From Variovorax paradoxus (GTDB lineage Bacteria > Pseudomonadota > Gammaproteobacteria > Burkholderiales > Burkholderiaceae_C), in contig NZ_CP091716.1 of the NCBI RefSeq assembly GCF_022009635.1, forward strand, positions 6,504,501 to 6,568,500: DNA of 64,000 nt, written 5' to 3'. Below, piece by piece: positions 51,757-61,200 of this stretch; the first letter of the stretch is position 1, and every line of letters begins with the position of its first letter. The notes beneath the pieces are model-generated. The model had not been told where the DNA came from. It saw only the letters and a program-made list of their open reading frames with translations, and made no database searches. Position numbers and translations under genes: made by a program.

Positions 51757-51873
51757 TTCTCCCTCCCCTTCCGGGGGAGGGCCGGGGTGGGGGCAAGCAG
51801 CCGTCGATGAAGCACTGCGCAAAAACCTGCGCCGCCTGCCCCCATCCCAACCTTCCCCAGAGGGGGAAGGAGC
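51757..51873. repeat. Dispersed GC-rich repeat, copy B (TPM gene-pdeM)
   Basis: A copy of about 117 bases, inverted relative to copy A. It opens CTCCCTCCCCTTCCGGGGGA and closes CCTTCCCCAGAGGGGGAAGG. The inner arms GGTGGGGGCAAGC and GCCTGCCCCCATCCC flank a variable centre. It fills the gap between the convergent TPM gene and pdeM. Confidence 0.85.
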
Positions 51874-51877
51874 GAAT

Positions 51878-52558
51878 TCACTCCGACGCGGGCAGCGCCC
51901 AGACGGCCGATCCGCCCACTGCATGAAAGCGCCGCCCCGGCGCCTGCTCCATCATCCACCCGCCGGTGAATTCGCCGAAGGCGGGCAGCACCGCCTGCCC
52001 CGCCTCGCTCACGAAACACGGCAGCCGCACGCTGTCGCGCCCCGGCCCATGCAACCGGCAGACCGGATGCAGATGCCCCGCGAGCACGAAATGCGTGGCA
52101 TGCGGCTGCGGATGATGGCAACAAGCGAACGGGCCGATCAGGTGCGGCTCGTCGACCACCTCGATGCCCAGCGCCGCGGGCGGGTCTCCCGCGCGGCTGT
52201 CGTGGTTGCCGCGCACCAGCGTCATCGCGATGCCGGCGTGGCGCTCGCGCCAGGCCTGAACGCCGGCGAGCACCGTGCGTGCCTGCGCCGCATGCATGAA
52301 GTCGCCGAGGAAAACGATGCGCCGCGGGCGCCAGCGCCCGATCAGCGCGTCGAGCCGCGCGAGGTTCTCCTGCGTGGTGCCGCCCGGCACCGGCTGGCCC
52401 AGCGCGCGGTAGGTCGCGGCCTTGCCCAGGTGCAGGTCGGCCACGAACAGCAGGCCGCCGGCGGGCCACCACAGCGCCCGTTCGGGCAACAGGTGCAGCA
52501 CCTCACCCGCCCAGCGGACGGGAAAGGTGGTCGATTCAAAAGAGTCTGCGGACGTCAC
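51878..52558 (-). CDS. pdeM: Ligase-associated DNA damage response endonuclease PdeM
   Basis: A calcineurin-like metallophosphoesterase of about 226 residues that works with the ligase, helicase and exonuclease genes nearby. The metal motifs are all present: LFVADLHLGK, VFLGDFMH, LVRGNHDSR and FVLAGHLHP. The start is uncertain: GTG at 52558 lies close before the conserved GEVLHLLPERALWW, while a TTG at 52606 would add sixteen residues. It is separated from the other repair genes by trxC on the opposite strand. Confidence 0.9.
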   Translation of the reverse strand: MTSADSFESTTFPVRWAGEVLHLLPERALWWPAGGLLFVADLHLGKAATYRALGQPVPGGTTQENLARLDALIGRWRPRRIVFLGDFMHAAQARTVLAGVQAWRERHAGIAMTLVRGNHDSRAGDPPAALGIEVVDEPHLIGPFACCHHPQPHATHFVLAGHLHPVCRLHGPGRDSVRLPCFVSEAGQAVLPAFGEFTGGWMMEQAPGRRFHAVGGSAVWALPASE

Positions 52559-52635
52559 GGCTGACGAGTTTCGCAAAAGACGCTCCGGCCGGCGCACGCC
52601 TTGCAATTGGCCCCGGCGGCCCCCAGTTCTTGCGC

Positions 52636-53085
52636 ATGACCGAATCGACCTCGCTGCACATCGTCTGTCCGCACTGCCACACGACCAACCGCGTGCGCGC
52701 GGACCAGCTGGGCAGCGCGCCCGACTGCGGCAGCTGCCACCGACCGCTGTTCACCGGCCATTCGACCGCGCTCGCGGACGAAGCCACCTTCGACAGGCAC
52801 ATCGCGCGCAACGAGATTCCGGTGCTGGTCGATTTCTGGGCGCCTTGGTGCGGTCCGTGTCGCCAGATGGCGCCGGGCTACGAGCAGGCCGCGGCCCAGT
52901 TGGAGCCGAAGGTGCGGCTGGCCAAGGTCGACACCGAGGCGGTGCGTTCGCTGGGCGCGCGCTTCAACATCCGCAGCATCCCCACGCTGGCGCTGTTCAA
53001 GGGCGGCCGCGAAGTCGCGCGCCAGGCCGGCGCCATGGGCGCGGCGGACATCGTGCGCTGGGTGAAGGCGCACGGCGCCGGCTAG
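52636..53085 (+). CDS. trxC: Thioredoxin 2 (TrxC)
   Basis: A 149-residue zinc-binding thioredoxin, a cytosolic disulfide reductase. The N-terminal zinc ribbon uses C11, C14, C31 and C34 (CPHC and CGSC). The active site is WCGPC at 71-75, in VLVDFWAPWCGPCRQMAP. The cis-proline loop is IRSIPTLALFKGG. TrxC is typically induced by oxidative stress. It lies head-to-head with pdeM (starts about 77 bases apart) inside the repair island. Confidence 0.96.
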   Translation: MTESTSLHIVCPHCHTTNRVRADQLGSAPDCGSCHRPLFTGHSTALADEATFDRHIARNEIPVLVDFWAPWCGPCRQMAPGYEQAAAQLEPKVRLAKVDTEAVRSLGARFNIRSIPTLALFKGGREVARQAGAMGAADIVRWVKAHGAG

Positions 53086-53107
53086 GCAGCGGTCTTTCAC
53101 CACGCCC

Positions 53108-55864
53108 TCACAGCGGCGGCAGCGGGCGTGACGGCCGCCTGCGCTCGCGCCGCGGCGCCGGCGGCTTGCCCGCACCTTCCTGGCCGAACGCCATCGTGCT
53201 CTTCACGCGCTCGACGCCGCCGGCCGTCACCGCGCCGCCGGCGGCTTTCTCCAGCTGCTCGACCATGCGCGCGATGCGGTCGGCCACGCTCTCGTTCGAC
53301 AGCTTCTCGCGGAACAGCTCGACCATCAGCGGGAACGAGAACGGCGTCGGCCGCGCGAGCGGCTTCAGCACCAGTTGCTGTCCGGCCATGCGCACGAGGC
53401 TGGCGCGCAGCCGGCCGATCTCCAGCTCCTGCGCGAGCAGTTCCTGTTCGGCCTGCTGCAGCAGCCGGTTGTCGGGGTCGTATTTGCGGAACACCTCCCA
53501 GAACAGGGAAGACGATGCCTGCAGTTGCCTGCTGCTGCGTTTCTCGCCCGGGTAGCCCTGGAAGACCAGGCCCGACACGCGCGCGATCTCGCGGAAGCGG
53601 CGCTGCGCCAGTTCGCCGGCATTGAGCGACGCCAGCACTTCATGCAGCAGCGCCGCGTCCGCGCCGCCCGCTTCGCCGTTGCCCTCGGGCAGGCGCAGCA
53701 CCTGCGGCAGCAGCGCGGGCCAGTCGACCTCGGTCGCGCTCAGCAGCTCGAAGCCGTAGTCGTTCACGGCGATGGAGAAGGTGCGCGCCTCGTGCTGCGC
53801 GACGCGCCAGGCCAGCAGGCTCGCGAGCCCCAGGTGCACATGCCGCCCCGCGAACGGATACAGGAACAGGTGCGAGCCCTCGCGCGTGGCCAGCGTCTCG
53901 GCCAGCAGCGTGTGCGGCGTGGGCAGCGCTGACCATTGCTGCTGGATCTCTAGCAGCGGGCGCACGCATTGCAGCTCGGGCGAGTCGTAGGCGCCGTCTC
54001 CGGCCAGCGCCAGCTGCCGCACCACCGCGTCGGCCAGCGTGTTCGACAGCGGCATGCGCCCGCCGTTCCAGCGCGGCACGGCGGGCCGCTTGCCGCTGGC
54101 GCGCCGCACCCAGGCCGTCATGTCGTGGATACGCACGAGTTCGAGCAGCCGCCCGCCGAACAGGAAGCAGTCGCCGGGCTTCATGCGCGCGACGAAGCTC
54201 TCCTCGACGCTGCCGATCTTCGCGCCGCCGACGAACTGCACCGACATGCTCGCGTCGCTCACGATGGTGCCGATGTTCATGCGGTGCCGCCGTGCGAGCC
54301 GCGCATCGGGCACGCGCCAAACGCCCTCGGCGTCGGGCACGGCGCGGCGGTAGTCGGGGTAGGCCGAAAGCGAAGGGCCGCCTTGCGAGACGAAGTCCAG
54401 GCACCACTGCCAGCTCTCGCGCGAAAGGTTCTCGTAGGCGGCGGTGCCGCGCACCTCGGCGTACAGGTCGTCGGGCAGGAAGCCGCCGCCGAGCGCCACC
54501 GTCACCAGGTGCTGCACCAGCACGTCGAGCGGCTGGTCGGGTGAGTGGCGCGCCTCGATGTGGCCCTCGGCAATGGCCGCGCGCGCCGCCGCGCCCTCGA
54601 CCATCTCGATGCTGTGCGTGGGCACGAGCGTGATGCGCGACGGCCGCCCCGGCGCATGGCCCGAGCGCCCCGCGCGCTGCAGCAGCCGCGCCACGCCCTT
54701 GGGCGAGCCGATCTGCAGCACGCGCTCGACCGGCAGGAAGTCCACGCCCAGGTCCAGGCTCGAGGTGCAGACCACCGCCTTCAGCTCGCCGCTCTTGAGG
54801 CCCAGCTCGACCCACTCGCGCACCTCGCGGTCGAGCGAGCCGTGGTGCAGCGCAATCGACCCCGCCCACTCGGGCCGGGCCTCCAGCAGGGCCTGATACC
54901 AGATCTCCGACTGCGAGCGCGTGTTGGTGAAGACCAGCGTGGTCTTGCTCGCGGCGATTTCCTCGATCACCTGCGGCAGCATCGTGAGGCCCAGGTGGCC
55001 GCCCCACGGAAAGCGTTCGGCACGCCCGGGCAGCAGCGAATCGATGACGAGCTTCTTGGGCACCTGGCCCTGCACCAGCACGCCTTCTTCGTGCCCGAGC
55101 AGCGCGTGCATCGCTTCTTTCAGATTGCCCAGCGTGGCCGACATGCCCCAGACCGTCATGCCGGGGTTCCAGCGCCGCAGCCGCGCGAGCGCAAGCTGCA
55201 CCTGCACGCCGCGCTTGTTGCCGAGCAGCTCGTGCCATTCGTCGACCACCGCCAGCCGCACGCTGCCGAGCACCTCATTTGCATCGGCGCGCGCCAGCAG
55301 CAGCGAGAGGCTCTCGGGCGTGGTGACGAGCACGCTGGGCAGGCGCTGGTTCTGCGCGCTGCGCTCGGCCGACGAGGTGTCGCCGCTGCGCGCGCCGGTG
55401 CTCCAGGGGTGCACCTCGGCGCCCAGTGCTTCGAGCGGCTGCTGCAGCGCCCGCAGCGTGTCGGCCGCGAGCGCGCGCATCGGGGTGAGCCACAGCACCG
55501 TGAGCGGCGGCGGCGCGGGGCGGGCCGTTTCCTTGCGGGGCAGAGAGAAGGCCTGCAGCGCGCCGAGCCAGACGGCGTAGGTCTTGCCCGCACCGGTGGT
55601 GGCGTGCAGCAGGCCGGATCGGCCCTGGGCGATTGCCTTCCACACGTCGCGCTGGAACTTGAAGGGCTTCCAGCCGCGCTCGGCGAACCACGCATCGAGC
55701 GCAGCCTTGACCTTTGTCTTGCTCCTTCCCCCGCTGGGGGAAGGCTGGGATGGGGGCAGGCGGCCTTCGGTAGATAGCGGGTCCTCGATACGCCGCCTGC
55801 CCCCACCCCTGCCCTCCCCCGGAAGGGGAGGGAGAAAATCCTCGGGCTCCGGCTTGGTGCTCAT
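53108..55864 (-). CDS. Ligase-associated DEXH-box DNA helicase (Lhr-like)
   Basis: A 918-residue SF2 helicase of the Lhr-core type. Walker A is ATTGAGKT at 88-95, motif II is VVDEWHEL, and motif III is SATLGN. The helicase C domain has [20 protein letters not shown] and [12 protein letters not shown], and [10 protein letters not shown] is motif VI. Winged-helix and Lhr-specific C-terminal domains follow, ending in a basic tail ([10 protein letters not shown]). The ATG at 55864 overlaps the ligase stop. Residues about 10-49 are encoded by a dispersed repeat, giving an unusual Gly/Pro/Arg-rich N-terminus. Confidence 0.93.
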   Translation of the reverse strand: MSTKPEPEDFLPPLPGEGRGGGRRRIEDPLSTEGRLPPSQPSPSGGRSKTKVKAALDAWFAERGWKPFKFQRDVWKAIAQGRSGLLHATTGAGKTYAVWLGALQAFSLPRKETARPAPPPLTVLWLTPMRALAADTLRALQQPLEALGAEVHPWSTGARSGDTSSAERSAQNQRLPSVLVTTPESLSLLLARADANEVLGSVRLAVVDEWHELLGNKRGVQVQLALARLRRWNPGMTVWGMSATLGNLKEAMHALLGHEEGVLVQGQVPKKLVIDSLLPGRAERFPWGGHLGLTMLPQVIEEIAASKTTLVFTNTRSQSEIWYQALLEARPEWAGSIALHHGSLDREVREWVELGLKSGELKAVVCTSSLDLGVDFLPVERVLQIGSPKGVARLLQRAGRSGHAPGRPSRITLVPTHSIEMVEGAAARAAIAEGHIEARHSPDQPLDVLVQHLVTVALGGGFLPDDLYAEVRGTAAYENLSRESWQWCLDFVSQGGPSLSAYPDYRRAVPDAEGVWRVPDARLARRHRMNIGTIVSDASMSVQFVGGAKIGSVEESFVARMKPGDCFLFGGRLLELVRIHDMTAWVRRASGKRPAVPRWNGGRMPLSNTLADAVVRQLALAGDGAYDSPELQCVRPLLEIQQQWSALPTPHTLLAETLATREGSHLFLYPFAGRHVHLGLASLLAWRVAQHEARTFSIAVNDYGFELLSATEVDWPALLPQVLRLPEGNGEAGGADAALLHEVLASLNAGELAQRRFREIARVSGLVFQGYPGEKRSSRQLQASSSLFWEVFRKYDPDNRLLQQAEQELLAQELEIGRLRASLVRMAGQQLVLKPLARPTPFSFPLMVELFREKLSNESVADRIARMVEQLEKAAGGAVTAGGVERVKSTMAFGQEGAGKPPAPRRERRRPSRPLPPL
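55719..55836. repeat. Dispersed GC-rich repeat, copy C (inside the helicase gene)
   Basis: A full copy of about 118 bases, in the same orientation as copy A: TTGCTCCTTCCCCCGCTGGG at the start and GGAAGGGGAGGGAG at the end, with inner arms GGGATGGGGGCAGGCGGC and GCCGCCTGCCCCCACCCC. It lies wholly within the helicase reading frame, near its 5' end, and keeps the frame open. Copies A and C share long identical blocks. Confidence 0.88.
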
Positions 55865-57516
55865 GCCGGCAGCAACGCGGCAAGCGTCTGCAAGGTATCG
55901 GCCTCCTCCACCGGCTTGTCTTCCCGCCACCGCAGCATGCGCGGAAAGCGCACCGCGATGCCGCTCTTGTGGCGCGTGCTGCGCGCGATGCCCTCGAAGC
56001 CCAGCTCGAACACCAGCGTCGGCTTCACGCTCTTCACCGGGCCGAAGCTCTCCACCGTGGTCTTGCGGATGATCGCGTCCACGCGCGCCATCTCCGCATC
56101 GGTGAGGCCCGAGTAGGCCTTGGCGAAGGGCACCAGCTTGCGGTCTTCCTGCCCGGGCGGGCTGTCCCACACCGCGAAGGTGTAGTCGCTGAACAGGCTC
56201 GCCCTGCGGCCGTGGCCGCGCTGCGCGTAGATGAGCACGGCGTCGATGCTTAGCGGATCGATCTTCCACTTCCACCACACGCCCACATCCTTGGTGCGGC
56301 CCACGCCGTATTGCGCGTCGCGGCGCTTGAGCATCATGCCTTCCACGCCCATGGTGCGTGCCGCCTCTCGTTGCGTGGCCAGGTCGGTCCAGTCAGCGCC
56401 TTCGAGCATCGGGCTGGGCAGCAGCGAAGGGTGCCGCATGCGAGCCACCAGTTCATCGAGCAGCACGCGGCGCCGCGACTGCGGCAGCGCGCGCAGATCC
56501 TGGCCTTCCCATTCGAGCAGGTCGTAGGCCAGCAGCACGACCGGGATGTCGCGCAGCAACTTGGCACCGAGCGTCTTGCGGCCGATGCGCTTCTGCAGCT
56601 CGGCAAAAGGCTGCACCTTGCCGTCGCGCCACACGGCGATCTCGCCGTCGAGCACGGTGCCGTCGGGCAGGGCTTCGCCGAGTGCGGCGAGCTCGGGAAA
56701 TCGCTCCGTCACCAGTTCTTCGCCGCGCGACCAGACCCATGCCACGCCCGCGCGCTTGACCAGCTGTGCGCGGATGCCGTCCCACTTCCACTCCACGATC
56801 CAGTCCGAAGGCGGGCCGAGCACGGCGTCGAACTGATCGAGCGGCAGGTTGAACGGATGCGCGAGGAAGAAGGGGTACGGCTGCCCGCTGGTCTTCTGCA
56901 CCTGCTCCATGCCCGACTCGGGTGCGATGAGCGCGCGGTAGTCGTCCGCCTGCGGCCGCGCGCCGATGTGCGTGTAGCCCATGAGCCGCTGCGCGACGCG
57001 CTTGGCGTCGATGCCGCCGACGGCCGCCAGCGCCTGCGTGACCTGCAGCTTCGACACGCCCACGCGGAACGCGCCGGTGATGAGCTTGAAGTACACCAGC
57101 CGCTCTTCGGCCGCGAGCTGCCGCCACTGGGCGCGCAGGCGGTCGGCCAGTTGGTCGGGCGAGGCTTTCGCGGCATCGCGCAGCGGAAGCAGGTGCTGCT
57201 CGACCCAGCCCGCGAGCCCGAGGTCATGCACTTCGCTGGGCGGCGGCAACAGCAGCGCGATGGTCTCGGCGAGGTCGCCCACGGCGTCGTAGCTTTCGTC
57301 GAACAACCACTCCGGCAGGCCCGCGGACTCCTGTGCGAGCAGGCGCAGCAACTTGGTGGGCACGAGCTGGCGCGGCTTGCCGCCGGCCAGGAAGTAGACG
57401 GCCCATGCGGCATCGGCCGCGTCCGCCTCGCGCAGGTAGCGTTGCAGCGCGGCCTGCTTGGCGAGGTTCGATGTGCTGGCGTCGAGCTCGCGGTAGAGCG
57501 CTGCGAAGGCTTTCAT
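55861..57516 (-). CDS. ATP-dependent DNA ligase (repair-island ligase)
   Basis: A 551-residue ATP-dependent DNA ligase. The N-terminal domain (1-200) is the helical DNA-binding domain, including [22 protein letters not shown]. The adenylated lysine is K244 in [10 protein letters not shown] (KxDG), followed by [10 protein letters not shown] and [25 protein letters not shown]. The C-terminal OB fold ends with [13 protein letters not shown]. It probably seals breaks processed by the exonuclease and PdeM. ATGA overlaps join it to both neighbours, so exonuclease, ligase and helicase form one operon. Confidence 0.95.
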   Translation of the reverse strand: MKAFAALYRELDASTSNLAKQAALQRYLREADAADAAWAVYFLAGGKPRQLVPTKLLRLLAQESAGLPEWLFDESYDAVGDLAETIALLLPPPSEVHDLGLAGWVEQHLLPLRDAAKASPDQLADRLRAQWRQLAAEERLVYFKLITGAFRVGVSKLQVTQALAAVGGIDAKRVAQRLMGYTHIGARPQADDYRALIAPESGMEQVQKTSGQPYPFFLAHPFNLPLDQFDAVLGPPSDWIVEWKWDGIRAQLVKRAGVAWVWSRGEELVTERFPELAALGEALPDGTVLDGEIAVWRDGKVQPFAELQKRIGRKTLGAKLLRDIPVVLLAYDLLEWEGQDLRALPQSRRRVLLDELVARMRHPSLLPSPMLEGADWTDLATQREAARTMGVEGMMLKRRDAQYGVGRTKDVGVWWKWKIDPLSIDAVLIYAQRGHGRRASLFSDYTFAVWDSPPGQEDRKLVPFAKAYSGLTDAEMARVDAIIRKTTVESFGPVKSVKPTLVFELGFEGIARSTRHKSGIAVRFPRMLRWREDKPVEEADTLQTLAALLPA

Positions 57517-58595
57517 GCGTTGACTCCTTCCCCCTCCGGGGGAAGGCCGGGATGGGGGCTTTCGGCGTTCGCATCGGGCGCCACCTGGTCGTCTTCATCG
57601 CCGTACTCGGTCTTGAACCCTTGCGCATCCAGCCCGTTCTCCGAGAGCCAGCGCACCATCACCTGCACGCTGCCGTGCGTCACGAACACGCGCTGCGCCC
57701 CCGTGCCGGCAATCGCCTGCTGCAGGCCGGGCCAGTCCGCGTGGTCCGACATCACGAAGCCGCGGTCCACGCCGCGCCGTCTTCGGGTGCCGCGCAACTG
57801 CATCCATCCGCTCGCGAACGCATCGGCGTAATTGCCGAAGCGCTTCATCCACGGCGTGCCCTGCGCCGACGGCGGGGCCAGCACCAGCGCGCGCTTGAGC
57901 AGCGCGGCGTCGACGCCCGCGTCGCTCACGCGCAGGGTCGGCGGCAGCGCCACGCCCGCCGCGCGGTACACGGCATTGAGCGGCTCCACCGCCCCGTGCA
58001 CCACGATCGGCCCGATGCCCGCATCCACCCCGTGCAGGATGCGCTGCGCCTTGCCGAAGGCATAGCAGAACAGCACCGACGCGCGCCCCGCCTCGGCATT
58101 GGCGCGCCACCATGCGTCGATCTCGGCGAACAGCGCGGCCTGCGTGGGCCAGCGGTTGATCGGCAGGCCGAAGGTCGATTCGGTGATGAAGGTGTCGCAA
58201 GGCACCGGCTCGAAAGGCGCGCAGGTGCCGTCGGGCTCGGTCTTGTAGTCGCCCGAGGCCACCCACACGCGCCCGCCGTGTTCGAGCCGCACCTGCGCCG
58301 AGCCCAGCACATGGCCGGCCGGGTGCAGGGAGACGCGCACGCCGTGGTGGCTGATGGCCTCGCCATAGGCCAGCGTCTGCAGGTCGATGTCGGCGCCCAG
58401 CCGCGTGCGCAGCGTGCCGGCGCTGTCGGTGTGGGCCAGGTAGTGCGCATGCCCCGTGCGTGCGTGGTCCGAGTGGGCGTGGGTGATGACCGCGCGCGCC
58501 ACCGGCCGCCACGGGTCGATGTAGAAATCGCCGGGTGGGCAATACAGGCCTTCGGGCCGGGCGACGACGAGATCTTCTGGCTGCGTTGCGGGCAT
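57513..58595 (-). CDS. Ligase-associated DNA exonuclease (MBL/beta-CASP fold)
   Basis: A 360-residue metallo-beta-lactamase-fold nuclease (SNM1/Artemis-like). The metal motif HAHSDHA is at 39-45, with later SLHPAGHVLGSAQV, VASGDYKTEPD, TFITESTFG and VMSDHADW. FVTHGSVQVMVRW closes the core. The start at 58595 precedes the conserved PEGLYCPPGDFYIDP. The last 15 residues (PHPGLPPEGEG) are encoded by a partial dispersed repeat. It is first in the exonuclease-ligase-helicase operon. Confidence 0.93.
   Translation of the reverse strand: MPATQPEDLVVARPEGLYCPPGDFYIDPWRPVARAVITHAHSDHARTGHAHYLAHTDSAGTLRTRLGADIDLQTLAYGEAISHHGVRVSLHPAGHVLGSAQVRLEHGGRVWVASGDYKTEPDGTCAPFEPVPCDTFITESTFGLPINRWPTQAALFAEIDAWWRANAEAGRASVLFCYAFGKAQRILHGVDAGIGPIVVHGAVEPLNAVYRAAGVALPPTLRVSDAGVDAALLKRALVLAPPSAQGTPWMKRFGNYADAFASGWMQLRGTRRRRGVDRGFVMSDHADWPGLQQAIAGTGAQRVFVTHGSVQVMVRWLSENGLDAQGFKTEYGDEDDQVAPDANAESPHPGLPPEGEGVNA
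57523..57559. repeat. Partial dispersed repeat, copy D (exonuclease C-terminus)
   Basis: A 37-base half-copy matching the left part of copies A and C: ACTCCTTCCCCCTCCGGGGG followed by AAGGCCGGGATGGGGGC. It encodes the final codons of the exonuclease and stops seven bases before the ligase ATG. Confidence 0.8.
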
Positions 58596-58696
58596 GGCAT
58601 GCCATCGTAGGCGCACCCGGCGCCCCGCGCCGCCGAATGGCAGCCGCGAAGCGCTGTGGGCCGGCGCCTACCCGCGGGCCCGCTCTGCCGTGACCG

Positions 58697-59215
58697 CTAG
58701 GGCCGCTTCGGCCGGTTGTTCATCATGTCGATGACGTTCATCTTCATGCCGTTGGGCATCACCATGTCGCCGGGTTTCTGGTCGGCCTTGCAGGGGCCGA
58801 CCCACCTGGCTTCCACCACGCTCGTGCCCTCGCTGCGACCCATCAGCGGCGGGTTGTAGCTCGACTTGCTTTCCATGCGGTAGGCCGAATTGAAGTCGCC
58901 GCTCATCACCGCGTGCGAGGTGGCGGTGCTGTTGCCGATCTTGCAGACGGAATCCATCACCAGCTTGCCGCCGTCGAGCCGCAACTCTTGCTTCGAGCAC
59001 AGGTCCTTGCCCATGCCCTGGCCCATTTCGCGCAGCGACTTGTCGCTAGCCGCGTCGATGCACTGCTGCATGGTGTGGCCCTGCCCCTTGCCGCCGTCGC
59101 CGGTCTGGATCTCCCAGAGGCCGGGCTTGCGCGCAGGGTAGTCGACCGCGAACGCGGGCATGGCGATGGCAGCCGCGGCAAGGCAGGCCGCGGCGGACGA
59201 CAGGCGAATCTTCAT
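58697..59215 (-). CDS. DUF3617-type secreted protein
   Basis: A 172-residue periplasmic protein with signal peptide MKIRLSSAAACLAAAAIAMPAFA. The mature start, DYPARKPGLWEIQTG, and the cysteine-containing MQQCIDAASDKSL, DLCSKQEL and DSVCKIGNSTATSHAVMSGDFNSAYRM match the DUF3617 family, whose role is unknown. Five cysteines in the mature part suggest disulfides. The ATG at 59215 starts the signal peptide directly. It stands alone after the exonuclease gene. Confidence 0.82.
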   Translation of the reverse strand: MKIRLSSAAACLAAAAIAMPAFAVDYPARKPGLWEIQTGDGGKGQGHTMQQCIDAASDKSLREMGQGMGKDLCSKQELRLDGGKLVMDSVCKIGNSTATSHAVMSGDFNSAYRMESKSSYNPPLMGRSEGTSVVEARWVGPCKADQKPGDMVMPNGMKMNVIDMMNNRPKRP

Positions 59216-59296
59216 GGCAAGGCTCCGCATCGGATGGACAACGACGATGCCGGATTTGTACCGCGCGCCCAACGGCGGCGGAATAGCGCGATCGGC

Positions 59297-60010
59297 CTAA
59301 GCCGGACGCGCCAGCACAGCCGTGGCGGCCGCCTCGCGCTGCCGCGTGGCCACGCCCAGCAGCACGCCCAGCGCAAGGCCACCCAGCACGTCGACGAGCA
59401 CATGCTGGCGCACCGCCATCGTCGAATAGACGATGCCTGCGGCCCACGCCACGTTGACGACGCGCAGCCACGCCGGCGCGCCCACCTCGCGCAACTGCCG
59501 CGCGAGCATCACGCAGGCGAACACCGAGAACGAGACGTGCAGCGACGGAAACGCATTGCCGGCCGAATCCACCATCTTCAGGAACTGCAGCGAGGTGCCC
59601 GGCGTGGTGGCGACCGTGAAATTGGGAATGGCCGTGGGCATGAACCAGAACACGAGCAGCGCCAGCAAGGTCATCGCCGCGCAGCCGAGCGAAAAGCGAG
59701 ACAGCTCGCGCATGTCCTTGGCCAGCAGCACCGGCAGCGCGATGTAGCCCCACAGCGAGAGGTACACCGGCAGCAGCGCGGGCAAGAAGGCGATGGCGCG
59801 GTCGAAGGCGGTGAGCGGCAGCACCCAGGCCTGGCCCGCGTTCTTCGCGATCCAGAAGTACAGCGGAAAGAAGCCGAGCGTGGCGACGGTGTTGCCCACC
59901 AGCTTCAGCGGGAACAGTGTGATGCAGCGCCGCCAGAGCGCCGCGGGCCATGTCCGCCTCGTCGAGCCCGAGGCGCCGGTGTCGTTGTTGCTGGTGGTTG
60001 TGGATGTCAT
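59297..60010 (-). CDS. PAP2-family membrane phosphatase
   Basis: A 237-residue inner-membrane protein with about six hydrophobic segments. The PAP2 motifs are reduced but recognisable: NAFPSLHVSFSVFACVM with the central SxH, and STMAVRQHVLVDVLGGLALG with the catalytic histidine and aspartate. Such enzymes remove phosphate from lipid or polyprenyl substrates; the close relatives annotated simply as phosphatase PAP2 include inositolphosphorylceramide-synthase-like forms. An extended cytoplasmic Thr/Ser-rich N-terminus is present. Substrate unknown. Confidence 0.85.
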   Translation of the reverse strand: MTSTTTSNNDTGASGSTRRTWPAALWRRCITLFPLKLVGNTVATLGFFPLYFWIAKNAGQAWVLPLTAFDRAIAFLPALLPVYLSLWGYIALPVLLAKDMRELSRFSLGCAAMTLLALLVFWFMPTAIPNFTVATTPGTSLQFLKMVDSAGNAFPSLHVSFSVFACVMLARQLREVGAPAWLRVVNVAWAAGIVYSTMAVRQHVLVDVLGGLALGVLLGVATRQREAAATAVLARPA

Positions 60011-60035
60011 GGAAGCCCGCGGCGGCGCGCGTGCG

Positions 60036-61199
60036 CTACCAGGGCGTCCACTTTAATTCGCTTTGCGCCGAAGCCACCGTGCGTTCGATGAAGCGCACGC
60101 CGCGCGCCCCGTCTTCCACGCGCGGATAGTCGGCGGCCAGCGGGTCGGCCTGCCGGCCTTCGAGCCGGGCGTGGATGTCCGCCGCCACGCCCGCGTACAC
60201 GTTGGCGAAGGCCTCGATGAAACCTTCGGGGTGCCCCGCCGGCAGCCGGCTCGCGCGCTGCGCGGCTTCGCACAGCCAGGGCGCGCCGCGCGTCAGCACG
60301 CGCTTGGGTCCGTCGTGCGGCAGGTGCAGCAGCTGGCTCGGCTGCTCCTGGTGCCATTCGAGCGTGCCCAGCGTGCCGGAGACGCGCAGGCGCAGGTCGT
60401 TCTCCAGGCCCGTGCTGATCTGCGAGGCGATGAGCACGCCGCGCGCGCCACCCTTGAAGCGCAGCAGCAGGCTGCCGTCGTCGTCGAGCATGCGGCCCGG
60501 CACCAGCGCGCTCAGGTCGGCGCACAGGCTTTGTATTTCGAGGCCGGTGACGCTGGCCACGAGGTTCTCCGCATGCGAGCCGATGTCGCCGATGGCCCCG
60601 GCAGCGCCGCTGCGCGCGGGGTCGGTGCGCCAGTCGGCCTGCTTGTTGGTGCCGCCTTCGACATGGCTGGCGAGCCAGCCCTGGTTGTATTCAACGACGA
60701 CCTTGCGAACCTCGCCGATCTGGCCCGAGCGCACCATCTCGCGGGCCTGCCGCACCATGGGGTAGCCGGTGTAGTTGTAGGTGACGCCGAACACCGTGCC
60801 GCGCTTGGCCACCGTGGCGACGAGCGCGTCGGCCTGCTCTCGCGTGTGCACCAGCGGCTTGTCGCACACCACGTGGAAGCCCGCGTCGGCAAAAGCCTGC
60901 GCCACCGGGAAGTGCACATGGTTGGGCGTGACGACCGAGACGAAGTCGATGCGCTCGTGCGCCGGCCGCTTCAGCTCGTCGGCCAGCAGCGACTGCCAGT
61001 CGCCATGGTTGCGCCCGTCGGCCAGGCCGAGGTCGCGGCCCGAGGCGAGCGCCTTGTCGGCGCTCGATGAAAGCGCCCCCGCCACGAGCTCGATCTGGCC
61101 GTCGAGCGCCATGGCCTTGCGGTGCACGGCGCCGATGAAGGCGTCGCGGCCGCCGCCGACCATGGCGTAGCGCAGCTTGCGTGGAGCGATCTGGATCAC
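60036..61199 (-). CDS. Gfo/Idh/MocA family oxidoreductase
   Basis: A 387-residue NAD(P)-dependent sugar or inositol dehydrogenase. The Rossmann motif [20 protein letters not shown] is near the N-terminus. The catalytic-lysine motif reads CDKPLVHT (EKP in most relatives), followed by [15 protein letters not shown] and DIGSHAENL with the active-site histidine. The start is GTG at 61199, only a base after the transporter binding-protein stop, so it is the last gene of the sugar-ABC operon. An inositol- or glucose-type sugar substrate is likely. Confidence 0.9.
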   Translation of the reverse strand: MIQIAPRKLRYAMVGGGRDAFIGAVHRKAMALDGQIELVAGALSSSADKALASGRDLGLADGRNHGDWQSLLADELKRPAHERIDFVSVVTPNHVHFPVAQAFADAGFHVVCDKPLVHTREQADALVATVAKRGTVFGVTYNYTGYPMVRQAREMVRSGQIGEVRKVVVEYNQGWLASHVEGGTNKQADWRTDPARSGAAGAIGDIGSHAENLVASVTGLEIQSLCADLSALVPGRMLDDDGSLLLRFKGGARGVLIASQISTGLENDLRLRVSGTLGTLEWHQEQPSQLLHLPHDGPKRVLTRGAPWLCEAAQRASRLPAGHPEGFIEAFANVYAGVAADIHARLEGRQADPLAADYPRVEDGARGVRFIERTVASAQSELKWTPW

Positions 61200-61200
61200 C

